Shown here piece by piece: positions 1-8,299 of a stretch of DNA of 64,000 nucleotides. Origin of the DNA: Serratia entomophila (GTDB taxonomy: Bacteria > Pseudomonadota > Gammaproteobacteria > Enterobacterales > Enterobacteriaceae); contig NZ_CP082787.1 in assembly GCF_021462285.1 (NCBI RefSeq), forward strand, positions 3,968,001-4,032,000, read 5' to 3'. How positions within the stretch are numbered: the stretch's first letter is position 1; each line of letters opens with the position of its first letter. The position numbers and the translations under genes were made by a program. The notes under the pieces are model-generated. The model was not told the DNA's origin, did no database searches, and saw nothing but the letters and a program-made list of their open reading frames with translations.

Positions 1-442
1 TCACCCGGCGGTAGACATCACGTTTGAACGACACCACCTGGCGCACCGGATACCAAAAACTCACCCAGCGCCAGCCGTCAAACTCCGGCGTGCTGCTGCG
101 TTGCATATTGATATCGGCGTCGTTGCACATTAACTGCAACAAAAACCATTTCTGCTTCTGGCCGATACATACCGGCTTTGTGTCCCAACGCACCAAACGT
201 TTTGGCAATTTATAGCGCAACCAGTTGCGGGTTGAGGCCAGGATACGCACATCCTTTTTGCTCAGCCCCACTTCTTCGAACAGTTCACGGTACATCGCCT
301 GTTCCGGGGTTTCGCCAGGGTTAATCCCACCTTGGGGAAACTGCCAGGAGTGCTGACCGTAACGGCGGGCCCACAGGACCTGCCCCTGACGATTGCAGAT
401 TACGATACCAACATTCGGGCGGTAGCCATCATCATCGATCAC
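1..442 (-). CDS. rppH: RNA pyrophosphohydrolase RppH (3' end outside window)
   Basis: Nudix hydrolase that removes pyrophosphate from the 5' triphosphate of mRNAs, priming RNase E-dependent decay. Translating the reverse strand from position 442 gives a start [18 protein letters not shown], then the Nudix box region ([10 protein letters not shown], then RELFEEVG), closely matching E. coli RppH. The start codon is GTG, as in E. coli. About 147 codons are visible; the C-terminal end lies beyond base 1. It is divergent from mutH across a long spacer. Identification is firm from sequence identity and synteny. Confidence 0.95.
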   Translation of the reverse strand, partial: MIDDDGYRPNVGIVICNRQGQVLWARRYGQHSWQFPQGGINPGETPEQAMYRELFEEVGLSKKDVRILASTRNWLRYKLPKRLVRWDTKPVCIGQKQKWFLLQLMCNDADINMQRSSTPEFDGWRWVSFWYPVRQVVSFKRDVYRRV

Positions 443-1138
443 CGGACTACCTCGATAAGCTTAAATTCGCATAGATGTCCTGATTGTTTCACACAAGCTA
501 CAGGCGGTAAACCACTGCTTTGCAGCACTGGGGAACGGATAACATTGGGATAACTCACAGATATTGGCAAAGTTATAAACATGCACCCGGTTTTTTGGTC
601 GGTTTTATTCACTTTTTCTGTGGATAGGTGTGTGAAGAACTCTAGGAATAAGCTGGTACAACTCTGTTAACCGTAAAACGGACATTAAATTAAATTTATA
701 ATTAATACTTAAAATACAAAAAGATAATATACAATCCAGGGTTATAAACAGGGCAAAAATGTGATCTACGCACGGTTAGGATCTTGCCCTGGCGAAAGAT
801 CCACCAACGCCGTTTTTATCCACAGATTATCCGAGCAAGTTACGCACAAAACGGACAAATTCGTAAAAAACCCCCCGCGTCAAGGCTGTAAATCGAACCA
901 GTGATCGGCAAAAATTTGGGTTATCCCATAAATCTGTGGATAAATAGGTGTAAGATCCTGTTTATTGTCGGTGGCTTCAGGTGCACAAGCGCCGGCCTGA
1001 ATTTTCTTATAGCCCGGCGGTAGGAAAAAAAGCATGTAAAATCATGCTACTATTCTTCTTTTCCCCAGGCTTACGCTGCCGTTATCGGCTGCGTGCAAAT
1101 GCAGTACGTTTTTCAACCAAAACTGACAGGCTTGATTT
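443..1138. promoter_or_regulatory. rppH-mutH intergenic region with DnaA boxes (DARS2-like)
   Basis: Long non-coding spacer between divergent rppH and mutH, where E. coli carries DARS2, the site that converts ADP-DnaA to ATP-DnaA. Seen here: perfect DnaA boxes TTATCCACA at 816-824 (+) and 935-943 (-), a one-mismatch box at 619-627 (-), and TTATCC-type weaker boxes at 827-835 and 921-929. An AT-rich tract spans about 686-735 and several GATC sites occur. Promoters for rppH and mutH must also lie here. The DARS2 call rests on position plus the box cluster; IHF and Fis sites were not resolved by eye. Confidence 0.75.
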
Positions 1139-1825
1139 ATGGCGTTTTTATCCCCCTTGCCCCCACCGCCGGAAAATGAACGGCAGCTGTTCGAGCGCGC
1201 GCAGGCGCTGGCCGGTTTTAGCCTGGGCGAACTGGCGGCCCGCGCGCAGTTGCCGATCCCTAAAGATCTGAAACGCGATAAAGGCTGGGTTGGCATGCTG
1301 CTGGAGCAGTATCTCGGCGCGATGGCGGGCAGCAAGCCAGAACAGGATTTTCCTGAATTGGGCATCGAGCTGAAAACCATCCCGATCGACGCCGCCGGCA
1401 AGCCGCTGGAGACCACCTTCGTTTGCGTGGCGCCGCTCACCGGCAACAGCGGCGTCACCTGGGCCAGCAGCCATGTGCGCCATAAGCTGGCGCGGGTGTT
1501 GTGGATACCGGTGGAGGGCGAACGGCAAATCCCGCTGGCGCAGCGGCGTGTCGGCTCACCGCTGCTCTGGAGCCCCAACGCCGCCGAGGAAGAGATGCTG
1601 CGCCGCGATTGGGAGGAACTGATGGACCTGATTGTGCTTGGCCACGTAGAGCGCATCACCGCCCGCCACGGCGAAGTGCTGCAGCTGCGCCCCAAAGCGG
1701 CCAACAGTAAGGCGCTGACCGAAGCCATTGGCGAACAGGGCCAGCCGATACTGACCTTGCCGCGCGGCTTTTACCTGAAAAAGAGCTTTACCGGCGCACT
1801 GCTGGCCCGGCATTTCTTTATCTGA
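1139..1825 (+). CDS. mutH: DNA mismatch repair endonuclease MutH
   Basis: Sequence- and methylation-specific endonuclease that nicks the unmethylated strand at hemimethylated GATC sites during MutS/MutL-directed repair. The 228-aa protein has the family's usual length. The [11 protein letters not shown] segment places the catalytic residues at D70, E77 and K79, exactly as in E. coli. The divergent neighbour is rppH and the gene downstream is ygdQ, the conserved enterobacterial order. An inverted repeat AGCATG-N6-CATGCT lies about 100 bp upstream, near a possible promoter. Confidence 0.97.
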   Translation: MAFLSPLPPPPENERQLFERAQALAGFSLGELAARAQLPIPKDLKRDKGWVGMLLEQYLGAMAGSKPEQDFPELGIELKTIPIDAAGKPLETTFVCVAPLTGNSGVTWASSHVRHKLARVLWIPVEGERQIPLAQRRVGSPLLWSPNAAEEEMLRRDWEELMDLIVLGHVERITARHGEVLQLRPKAANSKALTEAIGEQGQPILTLPRGFYLKKSFTGALLARHFFI

Positions 1826-1925
1826 ACCTGAACCCCTTCGTTTAGTCGGCGTTTAGGTAACTCTGTCAGCGCAGCGATAAACGGGTATAATTCACTCTTT
1901 GCATTTATTGAAGGTGTGCTGGGCA

Positions 1926-2642
1926 ATGTTCGAATGGATTATGGATCCCAATGCCTGGTTAGCGTTAGGTACGCTGACCATTCTGGAGATCGTGCTGGGT
2001 ATTGATAACATTATTTTCCTTTCCCTGGTGGTGGCCAAATTACCTAAAGCGCAGCAGAACAAGGCGCGCCGCATAGGCCTGGCCGCCGCCATGCTGATGC
2101 GCCTGGCGCTGCTGGCTTCTATCGCCTGGGTGATCCGCCTGACCCATCCGCTGTTCACCGTGATGGATCACAGCATTTCCGCCCGCGATCTGATCCTGCT
2201 GTTGGGCGGGCTGTTCCTGATCTGGAAAGCCAGCAAAGAGATCCATGAAACCATCGAAGGATCGGAAGAAGAACATCATACCAAGGTGCACAGCTTCTTC
2301 GGCGCTATCGTGCAAATCATGCTGCTGGACATCATCTTTAGCCTGGACTCGGTGATTACCGCCGTGGGCCTGTCCGATCATCTGTTCATCATGATGGCGG
2401 CGGTGGTGATCGCCGTTGGGGTGATGATGTTCGCCGCCCGCCCGATCGGCGAGTTCGTTAACCGCCACCCATCGGTGAAAATGCTGGCGCTGGCGTTCCT
2501 GATCCTGGTGGGCTTCACCCTGATGCTGGAAAGCTTCCAGGTGCATGTACCTAAAGGTTACATCTACTTCGCCATGTTCTTCTCGATGGCGGTGGAAGCG
2601 CTCAACCTGATGCGCAGCAAAAAGAGCAGCGCCACTGAATAA
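1926..2642 (+). CDS. ygdQ: TerC-family inner membrane protein YgdQ
   Basis: Polytopic TerC-family membrane protein, possibly a metal ion transporter; its function is not settled. The start at 1926 (MFEWIMDPNAWLALGT) is preferred over an upstream in-frame ATG at 1899 because it matches the E. coli YgdQ N-terminus and follows a GAAGG ribosome site. The family motifs EIVLGIDNIIFLS near the N-terminus and DIIFSLDSVITAVG in the middle are present, each with acidic residues inside a membrane helix. The protein is 238 aa against 237 in E. coli. It lies between mutH and ygdR as in E. coli. Confidence 0.93.
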   Translation: MFEWIMDPNAWLALGTLTILEIVLGIDNIIFLSLVVAKLPKAQQNKARRIGLAAAMLMRLALLASIAWVIRLTHPLFTVMDHSISARDLILLLGGLFLIWKASKEIHETIEGSEEEHHTKVHSFFGAIVQIMLLDIIFSLDSVITAVGLSDHLFIMMAAVVIAVGVMMFAARPIGEFVNRHPSVKMLALAFLILVGFTLMLESFQVHVPKGYIYFAMFFSMAVEALNLMRSKKSSATE

Positions 2643-2651
2643 TCCCCCCGG

Positions 2652-2676
2652 CGGGAGCCGCTTATGGCGGTTCCCG
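2652..2676 (+). terminator. Hairpin after ygdQ
   Basis: The inverted repeat CGGGAGCCGC / GGCGGTTCCCG with a short TTAT-type loop follows the ygdQ stop by about 10 bp. No clear T-run follows, so its strength as an intrinsic terminator is uncertain. Confidence 0.45.
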
Positions 2677-2801
2677 TTCTCCCCCCGATTCACCTTTGTT
2701 ACTGTTAATCGTCAAGATAAAGACTTATCTGAGACGCCATCTTTCGATAGTTTGCTAACCTTAGAAGAACGTTCTTTTCTGCATAACTGAGGATCCGCAG
2801 G

Positions 2802-3020
2802 ATGAAAAAGTGGGTAATGGCAATATCTGCACTGGTTATGGCCGCCGGTCTGGCGGGCTGCTCCAGTGATTACGTGATGGCGACCAAAGACGGCAATATG
2901 ATCCTGACCCAGGGCAAACCGGAACTCGACCAGGATACCGGCCTGATCAGCTACAAGGATGAGAAAGGCAACAACCGCCAAATCAATGGCGATCAGGTTT
3001 CTCAGGTGATCGAACGCTGA
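2802..3020 (+). CDS. ygdR: YgdR-like outer membrane lipoprotein (DUF903)
   Basis: Small lipoprotein of 72 aa, function unknown. A signal peptide ends in the lipobox LAGC, giving a mature protein that begins Cys-Ser-Ser. The remainder ([18 protein letters not shown], then a glutamine/asparagine-rich end) matches the YgdI/YgdR family, which forms a small SH3-like fold. A GGATCCGCAGG stretch precedes the start. Neighbours ygdQ and tas match the E. coli order. Confidence 0.92.
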   Translation: MKKWVMAISALVMAAGLAGCSSDYVMATKDGNMILTQGKPELDQDTGLISYKDEKGNNRQINGDQVSQVIER

Positions 3021-3030
3021 TCCCGCCGCT

Positions 3031-3059
3031 GGCTATCGCACCTCTCCAGCGCGATAGCC
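3031..3059 (+). terminator. Hairpin after ygdR
   Basis: A perfect 9-bp stem GGCTATCGC / GCGATAGCC with an 11-nt loop lies 10 bp past the ygdR stop, followed by a C-rich then T-containing stretch. Probable intrinsic terminator. Confidence 0.55.
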
Positions 3060-3226
3060 TCCGCCCCCTTTCCGCATTGAATCCACTTTCCCCATCATCA
3101 CGGCTTGGTTATAGTCAGAAAAGGCGATATCACCGCCCGACGGGTTATGTGCCGTAACCTGATACCAGGCTCCTGTTTCACCGGGCTCAGTGGCCCGCAA
3201 GCGCTAACAAGAAAGGAAGGCCGTTA

Positions 3227-4267
3227 ATGCAATACCACCGTATTCCCCACAGTTCTTTAGAAGTGAGCGTGCTGGGACTGGGCACCATGACCTTTGGCGA
3301 GCAAAACACTGAAGCCGATGCCCACGCGCAGCTGGACTATGCATTAGCCGCAGGCATCAACCTGATAGACACCGCCGAGCTGTATCCGGTGCCGCCCCGC
3401 CCGGAAACCCAGGGGCTGACCGAGCAATATATCGGCAGTTGGATCAAGGCGCGCGGCAACCGCGAGAAAATCGTGCTGGCCAGCAAGGTTTCCGGGCCGG
3501 TGCGCGGCAACGACAGCAGCATTCGCCCGCAGCAGGCGCTGGATCGCAAGAATATCCGCGCTGCTCTGGACGCCAGCCTGAAACGGCTGAACACCGATTA
3601 TCTCGATCTGTACCAACTGCACTGGCCGCAGCGCAGCGCCAATTTCTTCGGCAAGCTGAATTATCAATATACGGAAGACAAAGCCGCGGTGACGCTGCTG
3701 GAAACGCTGGAAGCGCTCACCGAGCAGGTGCGCGCGGGCAAAATCCGCTATATCGGGGTATCCAACGAAACGCCCTGGGGCGTGATGCGCTATCTGCAGC
3801 TGGCTGAAAAACACGAACTGCCGCGCATCGTGTCGATCCAGAACCCGTACAGCCTGCTGAACCGCAGCTTTGAAGTGGCGCTGGCGGAGATCAGCCAGCA
3901 CGAAGGCGTTGAACTGCTGGCCTATTCCAGCCTGGCGTTCGGCACCCTGAGCGGCAAATACCTTAACGGCGCCCAACCGGCCGGGGCGCGCAATACGCTG
4001 TTTACCCGTTTCAACCGCTATTCCGGGCCGCAAACCCAGCTGGCGATTGCCGAGTACGTAGCGCTGGCCAAGAAGCACGGGCTGGATCCTTCGCAGATGG
4101 CGTTGGCCTTTGTGCGCCAGCAGCCGTTCGTGGCCAGCACCCTGCTGGGCGCCACGACGCTGGCGCAATTGAAAACCAACATCGACAGTTTCAATCTGGT
4201 GTTGGATGAAGAAGTGCTGCAGGCGCTGGAAGAAATTCACACCCGCTTCACCATTCCCGCCCCCTAA
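3227..4267 (+). CDS. tas: Tas, aldo/keto reductase
   Basis: NADP(H)-dependent aldo/keto reductase of 346 aa, the same length as E. coli Tas, which suppresses starvation-associated tyrosine auxotrophy. Visible AKR features are the LGTMTFGEQNTE start, the IDTAELYP segment holding the catalytic Asp/Tyr, LASKVSGP with the catalytic Lys, YQLHWPQR with the His, and the C-terminal cofactor-binding STLLGATTLAQLK. An AAAGGAAGG ribosome site precedes the ATG. It is convergent with lplT across a short terminator hairpin. Confidence 0.95.
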   Translation: MQYHRIPHSSLEVSVLGLGTMTFGEQNTEADAHAQLDYALAAGINLIDTAELYPVPPRPETQGLTEQYIGSWIKARGNREKIVLASKVSGPVRGNDSSIRPQQALDRKNIRAALDASLKRLNTDYLDLYQLHWPQRSANFFGKLNYQYTEDKAAVTLLETLEALTEQVRAGKIRYIGVSNETPWGVMRYLQLAEKHELPRIVSIQNPYSLLNRSFEVALAEISQHEGVELLAYSSLAFGTLSGKYLNGAQPAGARNTLFTRFNRYSGPQTQLAIAEYVALAKKHGLDPSQMALAFVRQQPFVASTLLGATTLAQLKTNIDSFNLVLDEEVLQALEEIHTRFTIPAP

Positions 4268-4274
4268 AGATTCA

Positions 4275-4294
4275 GGGCGCAGCGTGCTGCGCCC
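4275..4294. terminator. Bidirectional hairpin between tas and lplT
   Basis: A perfect 9-bp stem GGGCGCAGC / GCTGCGCCC with a 2-nt loop lies in the 35-bp gap between the convergent tas and lplT stops, followed on the plus strand by CTGTTTC. Confidence 0.7.
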
Positions 4295-4302
4295 CTGTTT
4301 CA

Positions 4303-5499
4303 TCACCTTGAGCGGCGCTGTGAAAGCCAAAGGGTGCCGATAGCCAGCGCAAACACCATGCCAAAGCCAACCCCGACACCCACGACCGGTACGCCCAGCT
4401 TAACCACCAGCGAATACAGCCCCAGCATCAGCAACATAGCGGCGTTTTCGCCGAGGTTTTGCACCGCGATGGCGTTGCCGGCCCCGACCGACCGTTTCCC
4501 CCGCTCCTGCAGCAGCGCATTCAGCGGCACCACAAAGAAACCGCCCAGCATACCGATGATCGCCAGCAGCGCGTAAGCGTTGAACATGGCGGTTTGCAGC
4601 GCAAATACCGCCACCGCCACGCCGATCAGAATGCCGGCCGGCATGCAGCGCCTGACCGTCTCCAGCGTCACGAAGCGCGCTGCGGCACCGGCCCCGACCA
4701 CAATGCCGACGGCCACCATGGCGTTCAGCAGCGTCGGCGTGGCGTTGTCGGCGATACCCAGCGCCACCGGCACCCACAGTACCAGCAGGAAGCGCAGCGT
4801 GACGCCGGCGCCCCAGAACAGGCTGGTGCCAATCAGCGAAAACCGCGTCTGGCCGTCGCGCCACAGCGCCGCACAGGCGGCGAAGAAGCTGTGGGTCATA
4901 GCCCGCGGCCGCCAGGAAACGCCCGGCCGCGCCGCCGCCAAACGCGGGATATACAGGTTGGCGACCACCGCCGCGGCATATACCAGCGCACAGACCGCCA
5001 GCGCCGCCACAATGTGCCAGTCGGCCAAAATGCCGCCGGCCACCGATCCGGTGAGGATGGCGGCGATGGTCGACGCCTCCATCAGGCCGTTGGCCTTGAC
5101 CAGCTTCTCGCCGCTGGTGATCTCGCCGAGGATGCCGTATTTGGCCGGAGAATAAGCGGCGGCGCCCACGCCCACCAGGCTGTAACCGAGGAACGGATTG
5201 AGCCCGAAACAGATAGCCAACGCACCGGCCAGCTTCAGCCCGTTGGCCACCATCATCACCCGCCCTTTGGCGAAGCTGTCGGCAATCTGGCCGACAAAGG
5301 GCGCCAAAACGATATAGGTCGCGACAAAGGCCATCTGCAGTATCGGCTGGCTCCAGTCCGGGTACAGCTGCTGTTTAATCAGCGCCAGCGTGGCGAACAG
5401 CAGCGCATTATCACCGAAAGCGGACAAAAACTGCGCGCAGATCACGGCGATCATGCCGCGAGACAGCAAAGGGGGATCGTTAGGCAACGACGGGTTCAT
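4303..5499 (-). CDS. lplT: Lysophospholipid transporter LplT
   Basis: Major facilitator protein (398 aa, about 12 hydrophobic segments) that flips lysophospholipids, mainly 2-acyl-glycerophosphoethanolamine, across the inner membrane for re-acylation by Aas. The sequence closely follows E. coli LplT (397 aa), including the segments [18 protein letters not shown] and [20 protein letters not shown]. Its ATG overlaps the aas stop codon by one base (TGATG), so the two are translationally coupled. Confidence 0.95.
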   Translation of the reverse strand: MNPSLPNDPPLLSRGMIAVICAQFLSAFGDNALLFATLALIKQQLYPDWSQPILQMAFVATYIVLAPFVGQIADSFAKGRVMMVANGLKLAGALAICFGLNPFLGYSLVGVGAAAYSPAKYGILGEITSGEKLVKANGLMEASTIAAILTGSVAGGILADWHIVAALAVCALVYAAAVVANLYIPRLAAARPGVSWRPRAMTHSFFAACAALWRDGQTRFSLIGTSLFWGAGVTLRFLLVLWVPVALGIADNATPTLLNAMVAVGIVVGAGAAARFVTLETVRRCMPAGILIGVAVAVFALQTAMFNAYALLAIIGMLGGFFVVPLNALLQERGKRSVGAGNAIAVQNLGENAAMLLMLGLYSLVVKLGVPVVGVGVGFGMVFALAIGTLWLSQRRSR

Positions 5500-7652
5500 C
5501 AGGCACTCTCCGGCTGTTCGGCCATATTACGCAGGGTGACAAAATCCGGTTTGCCGCTGCCCAGCACCGGCAGCGTCTTCAGGATACGGATATCGCGCGG
5601 CACCGCCAGCTCCGGGCTGCCCAGCTCGCGCGCCACCCGCAGCAGCGCTTCGCGGGTCACGGCGGCGTCGGTGGTGAACAACACCAGCGCCTCGCCTTTG
5701 CTGCTGTCGCTTTTTACCGTCGCGGCATGCAGTTTCTCCGGCGACAGGCGCTGCGCCAGCAGTTCGACGCTCTCCAGCGAAACCATTTCGCCGGCCAGCT
5801 TGGCGAAGCGCTTCACCCGGCCGCGGATCACGCAGTAGCCCTGATCGTCCAGGCTAACGATATCGCCGGTGTCGTACCAGCCCGGCTGCAGTTCGCCGTT
5901 GGCGTCTTCCGCCGCCGGCGGCTCCAGCTCGCCCGGGCGCTCGACGCGCAGATAACCTTTCATGATGTTCGGGCCTTTCAGCTGCAGGCGCCCGCCGTTA
6001 TCGATGCCCGGCACCGCCATCAGGCGCGCCTCCATCTGCGGCATGATGCGGCCAACGGTGCCGACCTTCGCCGCCAGCGGCACGTTGATCGACACCACCG
6101 GCGCACATTCGGTCACGCCATAACCTTCCAGAATACGGATGCCGTATTTGTCCTGATAAATCTGCCGGGTGCTGTCCGCCAGCTTCTCCGCCCCGGCCAC
6201 CACGTAGCGCAGGCGGGCAAAGTCATAGGGGTGAGCGAAGCGCGCATAGTTGTTGAGGAAGGTGGCGGTGCCGAACAGCACCGTGCAGTTTTGGTCGTAC
6301 ACCAGCTCCGGCACCACGCGATAATGCAGCGGGCTGGGGTACAGAAAAATACGGCTGCCGGTCATCAGCGGCGTAATCAACCCGACCGTCAGGCCAAACG
6401 AATGGAACAGCGGCAGCGAGGACATAAAGCGATCGCGCGGGGTAAAGTCGGCGATGGTGCGGATCTGCTCCACGTTGGCCAGCAGGCTGGCGTGCGAATG
6501 CACCACGCCCTTGGGGTTGCCTTCGGAACCGGAGGTAAACAGGATCAGCGCCGCATCCTCCGGCCGCTGGGGCAGCATGGCGCGCTGCGGCTGCAGCAGG
6601 TGCCGCAGGATCCACAGCTTGTCCGCCAGGGTGACGGTATCCTTCAGGTCTTCCAGATAGACCCAGTTGGCCGCCGGCACCTGCTCCGGCAAATGGGTCA
6701 GCTTGCCCTTTTCCAGGAACTGGCGCGAGGTGACGATGGTTTTGATGCTCGCCGCCGTCATGGCACTTTTCAGACCGTTGACACCGGCGGTGTAGTTAAG
6801 CATCGCCGGAATACGGTTGCGCAGCGAAGCGCCGAAAATCGCCGCGGCGGTAATGGTCGCGTTCGGCAGCAGCAGGCCGACATGCTCGCCTTCGGCGGTA
6901 AAGCGCTGCAGGATGCGGCTGACGCCCAGGCACTTTTTAAGCAGCGTCTGATAGCTGTCTTCCTTGAACGAAATGTCTTCAATGCACGGCTTGCTGCGCC
7001 CGTAGCGATGCCGGGCCGCCAACAGGGCGCTGAACAGCGTTTGCGGCTCGCGGGTGTCCATCCGCGCCTTCATCATGATCTGCATCAGCCGGTCACCGGC
7101 CAACGCGCGGCGCTCTCGGGCGCGCGGTGCCTCCGGCATCGGCAGGTGGGTCGGCGGCAGGATGCGAATGCTGATTTGCGGGAACCAGCGGATTTTGAAC
7201 ACGCCGGCCATGCGGCCAAACGGGCTGAACTCGGCGCCGTCCAGCCGTATCGGCACAATGGTCGCGCCCGACTTGGCGGCGATGAAGGCCGCGCCGTCAT
7301 ACACCTTCATCAGCGAGCCGGTCACGGTGATGCGGCCTTCGGGGAATACCACGATCGGCCTGCCCTGTTCGACCATGCGCACCAGCTGCTTGATCGCCAT
7401 CGGTTTGGTCGGGTCAAGGTACACCAGATCGATATAGGGTTTCAGCCAGCGCATAAACCAGCGATCGCCGATGCTGGCGTAGACCGCAAATACCGGTTTA
7501 ATCGGCAGAAACAACGCCAGCAGCACGCCGTCGAGGAAAGAAATGTGGTTGGGCGCAATCAGCAGCTTTTGCTGCTCGAAGTGCCTGACGTCGCCCTCGA
7601 CCCGCACCCGGTACAGCAGGCGGAACAGCGCGCGCAGCAGTGAAAAGATCAT
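5499..7652 (-). CDS. aas: Bifunctional acyltransferase / acyl-ACP synthetase Aas
   Basis: Two-domain inner membrane enzyme that activates fatty acids onto bound ACP and re-acylates lysophosphatidylethanolamine. The N-terminal acyltransferase has the HX4D motif (NHISFLDG, H36/D41) and VFPEGRI; the C-terminal AMP-binding domain has [12 protein letters not shown]. The start chosen is 7652 ([12 protein letters not shown]), preceded by GGGAGAAGGGC. The open frame runs further upstream, but that extension is encoded inside an ERIC repeat. The product is 717 aa against 719 in E. coli. Confidence 0.96.
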   Translation of the reverse strand: MIFSLLRALFRLLYRVRVEGDVRHFEQQKLLIAPNHISFLDGVLLALFLPIKPVFAVYASIGDRWFMRWLKPYIDLVYLDPTKPMAIKQLVRMVEQGRPIVVFPEGRITVTGSLMKVYDGAAFIAAKSGATIVPIRLDGAEFSPFGRMAGVFKIRWFPQISIRILPPTHLPMPEAPRARERRALAGDRLMQIMMKARMDTREPQTLFSALLAARHRYGRSKPCIEDISFKEDSYQTLLKKCLGVSRILQRFTAEGEHVGLLLPNATITAAAIFGASLRNRIPAMLNYTAGVNGLKSAMTAASIKTIVTSRQFLEKGKLTHLPEQVPAANWVYLEDLKDTVTLADKLWILRHLLQPQRAMLPQRPEDAALILFTSGSEGNPKGVVHSHASLLANVEQIRTIADFTPRDRFMSSLPLFHSFGLTVGLITPLMTGSRIFLYPSPLHYRVVPELVYDQNCTVLFGTATFLNNYARFAHPYDFARLRYVVAGAEKLADSTRQIYQDKYGIRILEGYGVTECAPVVSINVPLAAKVGTVGRIMPQMEARLMAVPGIDNGGRLQLKGPNIMKGYLRVERPGELEPPAAEDANGELQPGWYDTGDIVSLDDQGYCVIRGRVKRFAKLAGEMVSLESVELLAQRLSPEKLHAATVKSDSSKGEALVLFTTDAAVTREALLRVARELGSPELAVPRDIRILKTLPVLGSGKPDFVTLRNMAEQPESA

Positions 7653-7680
7653 GCCCTTCTCCCTTGGCAAAGAATGAGTG

Positions 7681-7807
7681 TATACCCAATAGATTTTAAG
7701 GTGCGGGAAGGCGGCAAGCATACGAATCCCCAAGAGCTTACTGAAGTAAGTGATTGGGGTGAAAACGCGCAGCCAACACACCAGCGCCTTGAAATATGAA
7801 GGGTATA
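7681..7807. repeat. ERIC element (127 bp)
   Basis: Imperfect palindrome bounded by TATACCC and GGGTATA, exactly 127 bp long, the canonical full ERIC length. The centre (GAATCCCCAAGAGCTTAC then AAGTAAGTGATTGGGGTG) is nearly identical to the conserved ERIC core used for ERIC fingerprinting. It lies in the aas 5' region, between aas and the omrA/omrB small RNAs, so the aas transcript may include it as a long hairpin. Confidence 0.93.
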
Positions 7808-7842
7808 AATGATTGTGGGGAAAAGAATACTATATGGCGGGC

Positions 7843-7936
7843 AAAAAAAAACCTACGCATCCGCGTAGGTTGGTGCAATTGAAAATGGCTTCAACATACA
7901 GAGTATGCTGATTTCTCACCAATCAATACCTCTGGG
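7843..7936 (-). ncRNA. OmrA/OmrB-family small RNA, copy 1
   Basis: On the minus strand the RNA begins CCCAGAGGTATTGATTGGTG, the seed that E. coli OmrA/OmrB use to pair with outer membrane protein mRNAs (ompT, cirA, fecA, ompR). It ends in a terminator hairpin ACCTACGC / GCGTAGGT followed by a T-run (positions 7851-7843). It lies between aas and galR, exactly the E. coli omrAB position. A TAGAGT -10-like box lies about 8 bp upstream of the 5' end. Length is about 94 nt, with ends inferred from the E. coli homologues. Confidence 0.92.
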
Positions 7937-7978
7937 ATCACCTACTCTAGAGAGATGGCGCGCAGGAAACTATCGCCG

Positions 7979-8017
7979 AATCGCAAGAGTTCTGCTCTAA
8001 ATGCAACCAGCTGTAAA
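7979..8017 (-). promoter_or_regulatory. Conserved block upstream of sRNA copy 1 (candidate OmpR site)
   Basis: Upstream of the copy 1 promoter the minus strand reads TTTACAGCTGGTTGCATTTA, ending TTGCGATT. The same pattern stands at a similar distance upstream of copy 2. In E. coli both sRNAs are activated by EnvZ/OmpR, so this shared block is a candidate OmpR operator. That is inference from position and duplication only. Confidence 0.45.
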
Positions 8018-8109
8018 TTTCCCGCGATCTACTGAAATAACTCAATGAAACTTCAACGATACCGGCGGCGAAAAGAAAAATAATGGCGCCGGAAAACCGC
8101 CTGACAGGC

Positions 8110-8199
8110 AAAAAAAAACCTACGCATCTGCGTAGGTTGGTGCAATTAATTTGGGTTCAACGCACGGGGCGTTGAAACTCACCAATCAATACCTCTGGG
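8110..8199 (-). ncRNA. OmrA/OmrB-family small RNA, copy 2
   Basis: Second tandem copy. The minus-strand RNA begins CCCAGAGGTATTGATTGGTG, has a different middle hairpin (AACGCCCCGTGCGTT), and ends in the same terminator (ACCTACGC / GCGTAGGT) plus T-run at 8118-8110. Only the 5' seed and the 3' terminator are shared with copy 1, the same pattern as E. coli OmrA versus OmrB. A TAGAGT -10-like box sits just upstream. Which copy corresponds to OmrA and which to OmrB cannot be assigned safely. Confidence 0.92.
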
Positions 8200-8241
8200 A
8201 CCCTCACTCTACCCTGCTGCACGAAAAACCGACCAGCGGGC

Positions 8242-8284
8242 AATCGCAACATTAGGGCGCAAAGTGTAACCAGCAGTGTAAAAC
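8242..8284 (-). promoter_or_regulatory. Conserved block upstream of sRNA copy 2 (candidate OmpR site)
   Basis: The minus strand reads TTTACACTGCTGGTTACAC, continuing to TTGCGATT, matching the block upstream of copy 1 in order and spacing. It is a candidate OmpR-binding region by analogy with E. coli omrA/omrB. Confidence 0.45.
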
Positions 8285-8299
8285 GGCCGACGCCATCAT

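Noticed and set aside
443..1138. Cluster of DnaA boxes read as a replication origin
   Set aside because: The flanking genes are rppH and mutH, the DARS2 position, not the gidA/mioC context of oriC, and the 13-mer repeats of oriC are not seen.
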